Below, one piece after another: positions 1 to 9,114 of a stretch of DNA of 64,000 bases. A program made the position numbers and the translations under genes. Positions within the stretch are counted from its first letter, which is position 1, and the number at the start of each line of letters is the position of its first letter. A model generated the notes under the pieces. The model saw only the letters and a list, made by a program, of their open reading frames with translations. It searched no databases and was not told where the DNA came from. Source of the DNA: Bacteroidota bacterium (GTDB taxonomy: Bacteria; Bacteroidota; Bacteroidia; Bacteroidales; P3); contig JAFNAQ010000003.1 in the NCBI GenBank assembly GCA_017860275.1, forward strand, positions 186,001-250,000, in the 5' to 3' direction.

Positions 1-2617
1 GTGGTTTATAATCTTCAAAAGCATCTGTTGAAATTTCTGATGGTAAACCTGTATCGTTTAACTTTCCTTTTCTAAATGGAAGAGGTTGTCCAGAAGCTCC
101 AGCAATATCACTTGGATTTGAAACAATTTCTCCATTTGCATTATACCAAACATTTCCTTTTCTGTAACCTTTAATAAATCCTGCCTTATCTGGATTGTAA
201 ACGTCACTTGGATCAGTTTGTCCATTTAATGCATTAACATATACAACATAATCATCTCCAATTGTAGATGGACGATTTGGAATTTCCAACTCTCCAGCTG
301 TATAAGAAGAATATAATAAATATGGATCTTTTAAGCCCATCTGATTTCCATCAAATCTATCTACACGCAATCCAATATTAAAAATCAAATCTTTAAAATA
401 AAATTGGTCTTGGATATAACCAGCCATATAAATTGGTTGCCAAGCACCTAATGTTCTTTTTTCTGGATTACTGAAGAAATCTTGTAAGTTTTGCTTTCCT
501 TTTACTGTATTTCCTTTATGATCATATCCATAATAACTTACAATTGAGTTTCCACTATTGAACAACTCATCAGCAGAAAACATATCCATTGAAAAAGTAG
601 ATGGATCATAACTGTCTATATCAATAAAGTCAGTACCATCAACCTTTAATCCTAATTTTTGTCTTAAAGCTTTATCAAAATATGTTTGATCTGCAGAATT
701 ATATAACCTATTATAGGTAACGTATGTAACCGATCCTGTATTATCAATATTAACTCTTGGATCTCCAGTAGTTAAGGTATCGACTAAGTCCCTATATAAA
801 ATATGTGAATTAGCATTCTGTTTCATTATGGTCCATAGTGATGATGCCCCTAAACTATATCCACGATATGTTGATTGATCATATTGAAAACCAAATTCTA
901 TTGAATGCTTACCCAAATCGGCAGATACTCTTGCTGCTAAATATACGAACTGACTCTCACTTTTTGAATAACCAGATGTATTAACACCAGCATTTGTAAA
1001 CATACCATATATAGATGTAGGTCTATCTCCATTTGTTAAACCTTGAAAAGATCTAATATTATCATAATTATATAGATAACCTCTTATTGGAGCAAATGTT
1101 GGATCATTGTATAATTGCCATGTATATCTTGCTAAACCTGGATTATACTCAGAAGGAGTAAAGTCTACTTGATAATCCAACCAACCATTGTGTTGCATTA
1201 CATCTTGCATAACTCCATCAATTTCTAATCTAGTTAATTGATATGTATTTCTTTTATAAGTTTTAAATGTTCCAACGTGACCATATCTAAATAAATTATC
1301 CCTATGATTTACATCATAAGATTCACTAAAGGAACGAGAATAAGACCCTGTAAGATTTATAATTACGTTTTTAATTTTTGAAGATTCTGAATTGCTTGCA
1401 AATTTTTGAGTAAAATCACCCATTACTTGAAAACTATTACTATTAGATTCTCCATTATTTGCGTTATTCATTACCATAGAAGAAGCACTTCCATTTTTAC
1501 CTATACTATTAGTGTATTCGGCATTCACTTGAAGTATACTATTATCAGAGAAACGAAAATCAAGTCCACCCTCTAAATATAAACCATTATTCCAAAGATT
1601 TTTCTTCCTTGAAACTTGTTCAAAATCTGATAATCTAAAAAATGATGCAGTGTTATATACAGCTCCTGTAACTGGGTCATATTTTAATGGATTGTTATCC
1701 AAAAAAGCTTGTTTGTCAGCTTTTAGCATATAATAGTCTCTATCTGAAGGTCTATTGTATGGATCACTTGTATAAGTATTATACCCAGAAAATCTATATC
1801 CAATTATACCCTTTTCTACTCCATCGCTAAATGTCTTTTTGTATAAAGGGCCTGTCAAATAGAATTCTGCTCTATGATACCCTCTAGAATCTAATGGTTC
1901 AGAAGTTTGATAACTAACATACCCCATAAATTGATTTGCTGGTGGTTTTAATGTAATGTTAGTTGTACCTCCAACAGACTCTCCAAAACGAGCCGGTGTA
2001 CCTCCCAGAATAACTTGAACTTCTTGAATCGCTTTCTTAGGAATATTGACACTTCCTTTTTTTGCAACACCATTAACATAGGTAATCATACCTGATTCTC
2101 CACGAGCAGTACCCGCACCACCGTCAACATCAGAAACTCCCCCGACTTGTGCAATGATAGCATCAACAGAATTTGCTGTCATTTTTTCAATGTCTTCGGA
2201 AGTCATCTTTTTACCTGTTTCAGCAGAGCCTATATCAATAATAGGTACTTGGAAAACAGTAATTGTAACTGCATCCAAATTAGTTGATGATGCTTCCATA
2301 GTTAAACTACCTCCAGTAGAATAACCCGATGCAGAAACACGAACATCTGTCTTTTTTGCTTTTTTGTATCCTACGGCACTTGATACAACATCATAATTTC
2401 CAGCCGATAAAGGCTTAATTTGGAAAGTACCATTCATATCCGTTTGAGCACCACCTTTTTGTTGACCATTTTGCTCAACAATGACATTAACGAACGGTAT
2501 AGGTTCTCCTGTCTTAGAATCTGTTATTGTACCCGTCAGTGTTCCTTGAGAGTACAATATTAAACTGGTTGTTAAAAACAAACCAAGAGTAAAGAATAAT
2601 TTTCTCAACATACTCAT
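1..2617 (-). CDS. TonB-dependent outer-membrane receptor, cut by window edge
   Basis: The reading frame is open from a start at 2617 down to base 1 (about 872 residues) and its C-terminus lies outside the window. A signal peptide (about residues 1-24, ending LYSQG) is followed by a carboxypeptidase-regulatory-like beta-sandwich (about 25-108; TGTITDSKTGEPIPFVNV), a plug domain (about 110-230; VDAIIAQVGGVSDVDGG, then ITYVNGV) and the start of a long beta-barrel with many aromatic, Asn-rich strands. The family imports bound ligands across the outer membrane using TonB energy. No SusD-like partner is visible, though one could lie beyond base 1, so the substrate is unknown. An in-frame ATG at 2611 (MLRKLFF) is an equally good start. 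The class is clear; the ligand is not. Confidence 0.9.
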   Translation of the reverse strand, partial: MSMLRKLFFTLGLFLTTSLILYSQGTLTGTITDSKTGEPIPFVNVIVEQNGQQKGGAQTDMNGTFQIKPLSAGNYDVVSSAVGYKKAKKTDVRVSASGYSTGGSLTMEASSTNLDAVTITVFQVPIIDIGSAETGKKMTSEDIEKMTANSVDAIIAQVGGVSDVDGGAGTARGESGMITYVNGVAKKGSVNIPKKAIQEVQVILGGTPARFGESVGGTTNITLKPPANQFMGYVSYQTSEPLDSRGYHRAEFYLTGPLYKKTFSDGVEKGIIGYRFSGYNTYTSDPYNRPSDRDYYMLKADKQAFLDNNPLKYDPVTGAVYNTASFFRLSDFEQVSRKKNLWNNGLYLEGGLDFRFSDNSILQVNAEYTNSIGKNGSASSMVMNNANNGESNSNSFQVMGDFTQKFASNSESSKIKNVIINLTGSYSRSFSESYDVNHRDNLFRYGHVGTFKTYKRNTYQLTRLEIDGVMQDVMQHNGWLDYQVDFTPSEYNPGLARYTWQLYNDPTFAPIRGYLYNYDNIRSFQGLTNGDRPTSIYGMFTNAGVNTSGYSKSESQFVYLAARVSADLGKHSIEFGFQYDQSTYRGYSLGASSLWTIMKQNANSHILYRDLVDTLTTGDPRVNIDNTGSVTYVTYNRLYNSADQTYFDKALRQKLGLKVDGTDFIDIDSYDPSTFSMDMFSADELFNSGNSIVSYYGYDHKGNTVKGKQNLQDFFSNPEKRTLGAWQPIYMAGYIQDQFYFKDLIFNIGLRVDRFDGNQMGLKDPYLLYSSYTAGELEIPNRPSTIGDDYVVYVNALNGQTDPSDVYNPDKAGFIKGYRKGNVWYNANGEIVSNPSDIAGASGQPLPFRKGKLNDTGLPSEISTDAFEDYKP

Positions 2618-2660
2618 TAAGTATTATTTATGTAAAGAATTAATAAATTTCATTTTAATC

Positions 2661-3032
2661 TTATTTTTTTATATAGGGATTATTTAGTATTTCTGAGTAA
2701 ATAATCGCTTTTCTTAAATCAAATTCGTCTGTTATATCTTGTTTAATTTCTTTTTTCTCATCAATTTTAATGTCTTTCACTTCATTATTTTTAACATCAT
2801 CTTTTTTAACTTTGTTTTGTACTTTATTCTGATTTTTTAATTGAAAGTTAAAGTGTTTTTCCTCCTTTTTATCATCAAAAATATCATTAATAATTGTCTC
2901 AAAAAGAGATCTACTACCTTTTCTATCAAAAATAGGAGGTGTCTCATTTTCTGAATTTTCATCTTTATTTTTTGATATATTACTATAGATCAAATATAAA
3001 GCAACTAAACCAATTAATAAATAAATTGTCAT
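2661..3032 (-). CDS. small membrane-anchored hypothetical protein
   Basis: A 123-residue protein with one N-terminal membrane segment (about residues 3-17, IYLLIGLVALYLIYS). A lysine- and glutamate-rich low-complexity middle (about 55-100) follows, and the tail is more conserved-looking (FDLRKAIIYSEILNNPY). It probably sits in the inner membrane with the charged part in the cytoplasm. Short proteins with a similar FDLRxAxIYSEIL tail occur in other Bacteroidales, from memory and unchecked; no function is known to me. It lies between secDF and the TonB receptor on the same strand, but the hairpin at 3097-3132 suggests a separate transcript from secDF. Confidence 0.7.
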   Translation of the reverse strand: MTIYLLIGLVALYLIYSNISKNKDENSENETPPIFDRKGSRSLFETIINDIFDDKKEEKHFNFQLKNQNKVQNKVKKDDVKNNEVKDIKIDEKKEIKQDITDEFDLRKAIIYSEILNNPYIKK

Positions 3033-3096
3033 GATGATGATTATTAAACCACAAATTTAGACAAAAAAAACAATGCAAACAAAATATAAAAGATAA

Positions 3097-3132
3097 AATT
3101 GTTCAGCAGAATCTTCTTTCTACTGAACAATT
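3097..3132 (-). terminator. terminator hairpin after secDF
   Basis: The arms AATTGTTCAG (3097-3106) and CTGAACAATT (3123-3132) form a 10-bp perfect stem. On the minus strand it comes just after the secDF stop and runs into a T-rich stretch. Confidence 0.7.
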
Positions 3133-3142
3133 ATCAATTATT

Positions 3143-6100
3143 TTATTTATTCACTTTCATAGTAGCCTTCTTATTTTGATTTTTAATCATAAGATATGCT
3201 ATTGGACTTGAAATAAATAATGTTGAAAAAGATCCTGAAACAGTCCCAATTGTTAAGGCAAAAGCAAATCCTCTTAATACATCTCCTCCAAAGACTAATA
3301 TTATTATCAGAGCTAGAAAAACTGTACAAACCGTATTTACTGTTCTACTCAACGTTTGGTTTATTGACAAATTCATTGTTTTACCAAAATCATAATTTGG
3401 ATATAAATGTACATTTTCACGTACACGGTCAAAAATAATTACGGTATCATTAATAGAATATCCAACGATGGTAAGTATGGCTGCTACAAAATTCATATCA
3501 ACTTCCATACTGAAAGGGAGAATACCCTTAAATATAGAAAATACTCCTATAGTAAACAATGTGTCAAATGCCAATGCTGCTAAACCTCCTAATCCATATT
3601 GCCATTTATTAAACCTTATTGCTATGTATATAAAAATTGCAATTAATGCAATAATCACAGCAATTATTGCTGAAGTCTTAATATCATCAGCAATAGTTGG
3701 TCCTACTATTTCGGAACTAATAATTCCAAGTGGAGACTCTAATGTTGAAACATATTCAGAAAGTTCAATGTCTTTATCCTTATAGAAGCCCTTAGTACCA
3801 TTATATAATTTTTGAATTACTTCTCTCTTTACTGATTCGTTGTCTTCTTTTACTTTATAATCTGTTGTTATCTTAACTTGATAATTTGGTCCAAAAGTTT
3901 TTACTTCAGGAGCAGATTCAAATTCCTTAGCTAAAGATGTTCTAATGTCATTAGGATTGACATCTTGATCAAATCTAACAATGTAGGTACGTCCACCTGT
4001 AAAATCAATACCATAATCTAGTCCTCTAAAAGTTATAAAACCTAGAAAAACTAAAGATAAGGCTCCAAATATTATAAGTTGTTTCTTTGAATTTTTTACA
4101 AAATCAATTTTTGTGTTCTTTAAGAAGCGTTCCGTTAAAGAGGTTGAAAATTTAATTTTATCTTTCAATGTTTTACTCTTCAACATTGACTCTAAAACTA
4201 AACGAGAAATAAATATACTTGTAAATAATGAGGTTAATAAACCTATACATAAAGTAACAGCAAACCCAAGTACTGAACCTGCTCCGAAATAAGCTAAAAT
4301 AATACCTGTAATTAATGTAGTAACATTACCATCAATAATAGCAGAATATGCGGCTTTGTAGCCATCAGCTATTGCCGTACTTAAATTCTTCCCTTGCGCT
4401 AATTCTTCCTTGATACGTTCGTTTATGATTACGTTTGCATCAACTGCCATAGCAAGAGTAAGTACAATCCCTGCAATACCTGATAATGTAAGTACAGCCC
4501 CAATTGAAGCCAAGACTCCGAAAAGGAAGAAAAGGTTCACAACTAAAGCAACACATGCTGAAAATCCGGCAATACTATAAAAGAATAACATGTATAAACA
4601 AATCAATAGGAAAGAGAAAAGGAATGATACCAAGCCAGCCTTTATTGATTCCTCACCTAATGATGGTCCAACTACAGACTCTTGTACAACCCTAGCTGGA
4701 GCTGTAAGCTTTCCTGATTTTAGTATATTTGCTAAGTCCTTTGCCTCTTCTACAGAGAAGTTCCCAGAAATTTCTGAACGTCCTCCATTTATTTCACTAT
4801 TAACTCTTGGTGCAGAGTATACAACACTATCAAGTACAATAGCAATGCTATTTCCAATATTTGAACCAGTAATTTTACCCCACTTTCTTGCTGCTTCAGC
4901 CTTCATTGACATTGAAACTACAGGACGACCTTGTTGATCAAAATCTTGTCGAGCATCATCAATTACATCTCCATCTAATAATGCCGTTTTTGCTTTATTA
5001 GTATATTGAATAATATATAATTCAAATTCATTTGTTTTATCTATTGGTTTTGCACTCCATAAAAACATTACGTCTTGAGGAAGAACTTTTGAGGCTCTTG
5101 CCAATTGACGGTTAATTTCCTTTTTCATGGAAGCAGTTGCTGTTCCAACAACACTAGGGGATAAATCTCCTTTATTCAATCTAGTGAATAGACTTATTAA
5201 TGGTCTTTTAGATTTTAATAAAGTATCTTTCTTTTCCGTTTTTAATGGAGCAATAGTTGAAGTAGTGGTTTCTGTAGCTAAATTATCAGCTAAAAGGATT
5301 GAATCCTTTTCTATAGTGGTATCGGTAATTATTTTTTCGTCCCCAACTGAAGCCAACCATGAATCTGCAGCAACTATCCCTTGGTATACTTTTCCAAAAT
5401 CACCAGCTAACCAAAATTCAAGTTGAGCTGTTCCTTCTAATAGTCTACTTACTCTTTGAGGATCTTTCACTCCAGGCAATTCAATAAGAATTCTTTCTGA
5501 GGATTCTAGTTTTTGAATTGTTGGGTTAGAAACACCAAATTTATCAATACGTTTACTTAAAACTTGGAATGTTCTATCATATGCTTCTGTACATTCAGCT
5601 TTAATTGCTCCCAATACTTGTTCATTTGTAGAATTTGTTGTGATTCCTTTTTCCTTAAGCTTTACTCTAAAGAATGCAGATAAATCGATTTTTCCTGATT
5701 CCTTTACTGCTTGCTCAAAGCAATTAATAAATGGTTTCCCAGAATTCTTTTGAATACTAATAGCATGATTAGTTAATTTCTCAAATGCAGGGTCTTTTGG
5801 ATTTGTTGCAAGATTCTTTACTACGTCAATAGTCGAAACTTCCATCTTAACATTCATCCCGCCTTTTAAGTCAAGGCCTAAGTTAATTTCTCTCGCTTTA
5901 CACTCTTTATAGTTGAACTTACGCATCCATAAAAAATTGTAAATAGGTTTTTCTGAGATTGAGTCTAGATAATAATTTTCTCTCTCAACTTGAATAGTGT
6001 TGAAAATCTCTTGTTCTCTAAGAGCATTTCCGTTTGCAAGTCTTTTAGCCTCATTCTTTGCAAAATTATTTGTAGCATATTCTTTTGCATCACTCTCTAC

Positions 6101-6190
6101 TGATTTAGTAAAATAAGTGAACGAAAGTTGATACAAACAAACTAACGCAAAGATAACAGCAATGATTTTAATCGCTCCTTTGTTTTGCAT
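3143..6190 (-). CDS. secDF: protein translocase subunit SecDF (fused)
   Basis: This 1015-residue protein joins SecD and SecF in one chain, as is common in Bacteroidota. It uses the proton motive force to pull proteins through SecYEG at the periplasmic side. There is an N-terminal membrane helix (about 8-27), then the SecD signature LGLDLKGGMNVKMEV (about 104-118). A large periplasmic region extends to about residue 520. The SecD helix bundle holds AMAVDANVIINERIKEEL (about 600), and a second half starts near 715 with the SecF signatures GIDFTGG and VIIFDRVREN. The length suits the fused family. A promoter-like TATCTTTG lies upstream (6240-6247) and a terminator downstream, so it appears monocistronic. 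Confidence 0.97.
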   Translation of the reverse strand: MQNKGAIKIIAVIFALVCLYQLSFTYFTKSVESDAKEYATNNFAKNEAKRLANGNALREQEIFNTIQVERENYYLDSISEKPIYNFLWMRKFNYKECKAREINLGLDLKGGMNVKMEVSTIDVVKNLATNPKDPAFEKLTNHAISIQKNSGKPFINCFEQAVKESGKIDLSAFFRVKLKEKGITTNSTNEQVLGAIKAECTEAYDRTFQVLSKRIDKFGVSNPTIQKLESSERILIELPGVKDPQRVSRLLEGTAQLEFWLAGDFGKVYQGIVAADSWLASVGDEKIITDTTIEKDSILLADNLATETTTSTIAPLKTEKKDTLLKSKRPLISLFTRLNKGDLSPSVVGTATASMKKEINRQLARASKVLPQDVMFLWSAKPIDKTNEFELYIIQYTNKAKTALLDGDVIDDARQDFDQQGRPVVSMSMKAEAARKWGKITGSNIGNSIAIVLDSVVYSAPRVNSEINGGRSEISGNFSVEEAKDLANILKSGKLTAPARVVQESVVGPSLGEESIKAGLVSFLFSFLLICLYMLFFYSIAGFSACVALVVNLFFLFGVLASIGAVLTLSGIAGIVLTLAMAVDANVIINERIKEELAQGKNLSTAIADGYKAAYSAIIDGNVTTLITGIILAYFGAGSVLGFAVTLCIGLLTSLFTSIFISRLVLESMLKSKTLKDKIKFSTSLTERFLKNTKIDFVKNSKKQLIIFGALSLVFLGFITFRGLDYGIDFTGGRTYIVRFDQDVNPNDIRTSLAKEFESAPEVKTFGPNYQVKITTDYKVKEDNESVKREVIQKLYNGTKGFYKDKDIELSEYVSTLESPLGIISSEIVGPTIADDIKTSAIIAVIIALIAIFIYIAIRFNKWQYGLGGLAALAFDTLFTIGVFSIFKGILPFSMEVDMNFVAAILTIVGYSINDTVIIFDRVRENVHLYPNYDFGKTMNLSINQTLSRTVNTVCTVFLALIIILVFGGDVLRGFAFALTIGTVSGSFSTLFISSPIAYLMIKNQNKKATMKVNK

Positions 6191-6239
6191 ATTATTATAA
6201 TTAATTGATATTTATATTATACCCATTTATTTGAACCTG

Positions 6240-6247
6240 CAAAGATA
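6240..6247 (-). promoter_or_regulatory. Bacteroidetes -7 box for secDF
   Basis: The minus strand reads TATCTTTG, an exact match to the Bacteroidetes -7 consensus TAnnTTTG, about 50 bp before the secDF start. No good -33 TTTG is visible. Confidence 0.55.
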
Positions 6248-6394
6248 AAAGTTTATTTCATAATTCCATAACTGCAATCATTTTTTTTGGTGATGATGAT
6301 TATTAGGGAATAATTATATCCCACCTAATCAAATCATTACTAATAAATTTAAAATAAAATTGGACAATTAAATCTCTATTTCTAAAAATTTTGA

Positions 6395-6402
6395 TAGTTT
6401 TG
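6395..6402 (+). promoter_or_regulatory. Bacteroidetes -7 box for the MFS gene
   Basis: TAGTTTTG matches TAnnTTTG and lies 30 bp before the ATG at 6432. The -33 element is not evident. Confidence 0.5.
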
Positions 6403-6431
6403 CCCACTTAAAACAATAAAATTATATTTTT

Positions 6432-8204
6432 ATGACAGAAAAATTACGTTCATCAATGAGAGAATCTAAAACAATGCGTTGGATTGCTCTTTTATTGATT
6501 TCATCAACAATGTTTTTTGCATACTTCTTTGTTGATGTCGCTGCTCCACTAAAAACTTTATTAGAGCAATCTCCATATTTTTGGTCGAATGAAACATTTG
6601 GAATGCTCGGAGGATCAGAATTTTTCCTTAATGTGTTTGCTGGATTTCTAATTTTATCTGGGATTATTCTAGATAAAATGGGAATTAGATTTACATTAAG
6701 ATTATCGGGTATCTTAATGCTTATCGGAGGAACAATTAAATGGTATGCGTTAACTCCAGGTTTTATAGGTACTGGAGTGGAATCGTTCTTAAACTCTTTT
6801 ATCCCTAGCATTCCTGCTTCTGCAAAATTAGCTTTTGTAGGATTTTCAATTTTTGGAGTTGGAGTAGAAATGGCAGGTATAACTGTTTCTAAAACTATTG
6901 TAAAATGGTTTAAAGGAAAAGAGCTTGCTTTAGCAATGGGACTTGAAATGGCTCTAGCTCGCTTGGGCGTTTTTGCAGTCTTTCAACTATCTCCTATTTT
7001 CGCAAAAGAAGGGGGTGTATCTAACTCATTATTCTTTGGAGTATTGTTCCTTTTAGTTGGTTTTATCACTTTCTTTATCTATACTTTTATGGATAAAAAA
7101 CTAGATAAACAAACTGGAGAAGGGCTTGAAGTTGCACCAGAGGATGAATTTAAAATAAAAGACCTTGGTAAAATAATTTCAAATCCTGGATTCCTTGCAA
7201 TTGCTGGTCTTTGTGTTTTATTCTACTCAGCAATTTTTCCTTTCCAAAAATTTGCTACTGATATGTTATCGTCAAAATTAGATATTAATATCACTTTAGC
7301 AGCAAAATATGTATCATTCTTCCCTATTGGAGCAATGATACTCACACCATTTATTGGAGCATTCCTCGACTTTAAGGGTAAAGGTGCTACCATGATGATA
7401 TACGGAGCAATTCTCCTCACTGTATCGCATTTAATTTTCGCCTTAGTTCCTGCAGAATTATTCACACCTATAGTTGCTATTATTACTATAGTAATCCTTG
7501 GTGTTGCATTTTCACTTGTCCCTGCATCAATGTGGCCTTCATTACCAAAAATTATTGATGAAAAATACTTAGGTTCTGCTTACGGATTAATATTCTACAT
7601 TCAAAATATTGGTTTATTATTAGTTCCAATGCTTATTGGATTTGCATTATCTTCTTCTAACCCAGGAGTTGGCAACAGGATAAAAGAAATCAACAAAAAT
7701 GTAATAGAAATAAAAGCTATCCAAAAAGAGTTAAATGCAAATTATTTAGAACTAAATCAAGAGTCTACTAAATATATTTACGAATTTGAATCTGGCAATT
7801 TCTCTCCTGCTCACAAAAATAATTTATTTATAAAGTACTATGCTACAGAATTTAATAACACATTAAATTATTCTGTTGAACAATTAACAGAGAAATATGC
7901 ATATGTTAATAATAGAAATAAAGTTTTAGATAGCTTGGAAAATTCAATAAATAAAATTGAAAAGATACAAATCGATAGTAATCTACTATCAAAATACACA
8001 ATTGAGACTAAAGCCAATATCAATAAACTGAAAACTAATATCAACGAAATCAGATCCATAAAGGAAAATGCTAAGTATAATTACACTCTTCCTGAAATAA
8101 TATTTGCATTATTTGGTGTTGCGGCATTTATTCTTGGATTTATTTTAAGATTGATAGACAAGAAAAAAGGATATGGCTTAGATGTTCCTAATAAAATTGA
8201 ATAA
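6432..8204 (+). CDS. MFS transporter with a soluble insert before the last helix
   Basis: A 590-residue polytopic membrane protein with about twelve helices, of the major facilitator superfamily; the conserved loop after helix 2 appears as GIILDKMGIRFTLRLSG. The substrate cannot be told. Helix 11 ends near residue 410 (GLLLVPMLIGFAL). Then comes about 140 residues of charged, helical-looking sequence rich in Asn, Lys, Glu and Ile (about 415-555), and only then the last helix (about 557-578). MFS proteins usually have a short loop here, so this is an added domain, probably a coiled-coil hairpin. The gene stands alone between its own promoter and terminator. Confidence 0.85.
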   Translation: MTEKLRSSMRESKTMRWIALLLISSTMFFAYFFVDVAAPLKTLLEQSPYFWSNETFGMLGGSEFFLNVFAGFLILSGIILDKMGIRFTLRLSGILMLIGGTIKWYALTPGFIGTGVESFLNSFIPSIPASAKLAFVGFSIFGVGVEMAGITVSKTIVKWFKGKELALAMGLEMALARLGVFAVFQLSPIFAKEGGVSNSLFFGVLFLLVGFITFFIYTFMDKKLDKQTGEGLEVAPEDEFKIKDLGKIISNPGFLAIAGLCVLFYSAIFPFQKFATDMLSSKLDINITLAAKYVSFFPIGAMILTPFIGAFLDFKGKGATMMIYGAILLTVSHLIFALVPAELFTPIVAIITIVILGVAFSLVPASMWPSLPKIIDEKYLGSAYGLIFYIQNIGLLLVPMLIGFALSSSNPGVGNRIKEINKNVIEIKAIQKELNANYLELNQESTKYIYEFESGNFSPAHKNNLFIKYYATEFNNTLNYSVEQLTEKYAYVNNRNKVLDSLENSINKIEKIQIDSNLLSKYTIETKANINKLKTNINEIRSIKENAKYNYTLPEIIFALFGVAAFILGFILRLIDKKKGYGLDVPNKIE

Positions 8205-8277
8205 TATCTTTCAGCCCCTGGAAACAAAGATTTAAACATCTAGTTTGCAGAGATTAAACTAAACATTCATATTCAGA

Positions 8278-8310
8278 AAAGACCGCCTCATTACACAAGA
8301 GACGGTCTTT
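8278..8310 (+). terminator. terminator hairpin after the MFS gene
   Basis: AAAGACCG (8278-8285) pairs with CGGTCTTT (8303-8310), an inner CTC/GAG adds three pairs, and a T-rich tail follows. Confidence 0.85.
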
Positions 8311-8738
8311 TCTATTTATAAAAATAGAACTTCATTACTTTAACTGAAAATTATGCCTCAATATCGTTTTGAGTAGGTGCTCCCTATAAGAGATATGAAT
8401 TTGCATGTTTTCAGACTCATAACCAAGATGGAACTAAAAAAAATAAAAATAATGCCATGCAGAAAGTTAGTTTAAAAACAATTCAGGAAAAGTCAGTTTT
8501 ATATTTCTTTATATTTCTTTATATTTCTATTCAATTTCTTCGTTTTTTGAACAAAAATCATCGTTTTGAACATAAAAAACAAGGATTTTTTACTTAATTT
8601 CTCCTTTTTTTTCTGTTCAATTTGTTCAATTTCACCTCGTTTTCACCCATTTTTCGAGCTGGGGTGGAGTGTAAATTGCATTTTTTTGGGCTAGTTCCAC
8701 CCCGTTCAACAAACTGTTATACTTAGCGTTACACTTTT

Positions 8739-8758
8739 GGGGTGGAAGGGGGTGGAAG
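8739..8758 (+). repeat. tandem pair of GGGGTGGAAG
   Basis: The 10-mer GGGGTGGAAG occurs twice in direct succession (8739-8748 and 8749-8758). Confidence 0.9.
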
Positions 8759-8864
8759 CAAATCCCTATGTGCATTAGATTTTTTTTGAATATTGAATAT
8801 TTTATTTTTACATGAAAATTATCATATTCAAAAAATATGGTAGCCTACAATGAAATCCTCTCCC

Positions 8865-8925
8865 CCCTCTCCACCCTAATCACATATCTTTCTGATTTCC
8901 ATATTCTAACACAGGGTGGAGAGGG
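8865..8925. repeat. 13-bp perfect inverted repeat
   Basis: CCCTCTCCACCCT (8865-8877) is the exact reverse complement of AGGGTGGAGAGGG (8913-8925), with a 35-bp spacer. No T run follows on either side as a classical terminator would need, apart from GGGTTTTA at 8923-8930. Confidence 0.85.
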
Positions 8926-9054
8926 TTTTAATGCCACTCCACCCTTATCATTAATTTTCATTCAAATCCTCATCAGTTAGCCAAAAGAGGAGCCAGAGGT
9001 TATACTCCAAGAATATGATATATTCTTAAGTGCTAAACTAAATAAGGATACAAT

Positions 9055-9088
9055 AAAAGGCTATCTCATTATTTTGAAATAGCCTTTT
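9055..9088 (-). terminator. terminator hairpin after aspS
   Basis: AAAAGGCTAT (9055-9064) and ATAGCCTTTT (9079-9088) form a 10-bp stem just past the aspS stop on the minus strand, with A/T-rich flanks on both sides. Confidence 0.85.
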
Positions 9089-9114
9089 ATAAAATTACTA
9101 TACAGTTCTGCAAA

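Larger units (their letters stand above)
8311..9054. other. non-coding region with seven GGGTGGA motifs
   Basis: About 740 bp without a credible reading frame. The left part is T-rich, with TATATTTCTT-type repeats near 8501-8528. The right part (8660-8945) is much richer in G and C than its surroundings. It holds GGGTGGA on the plus strand at 8662, 8740, 8750 and 8914, and as TCCACCC at 8697, 8870 and 8938. The purpose is unknown. Confidence 0.6.

Noticed and set aside
3468-3785. Plus-strand reading frames inside secDF and other long genes
   Set aside because: They mirror strongly coding minus-strand genes, have no promoter and encode low-complexity proteins without domains.
8461-8600. A fourth copy of the 0.42-kb dispersed element
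   Set aside because: Only short AT-rich words near 8548-8590 (ACAAGG with flanking T runs) resemble it; the hairpin units and distal blocks are missing.
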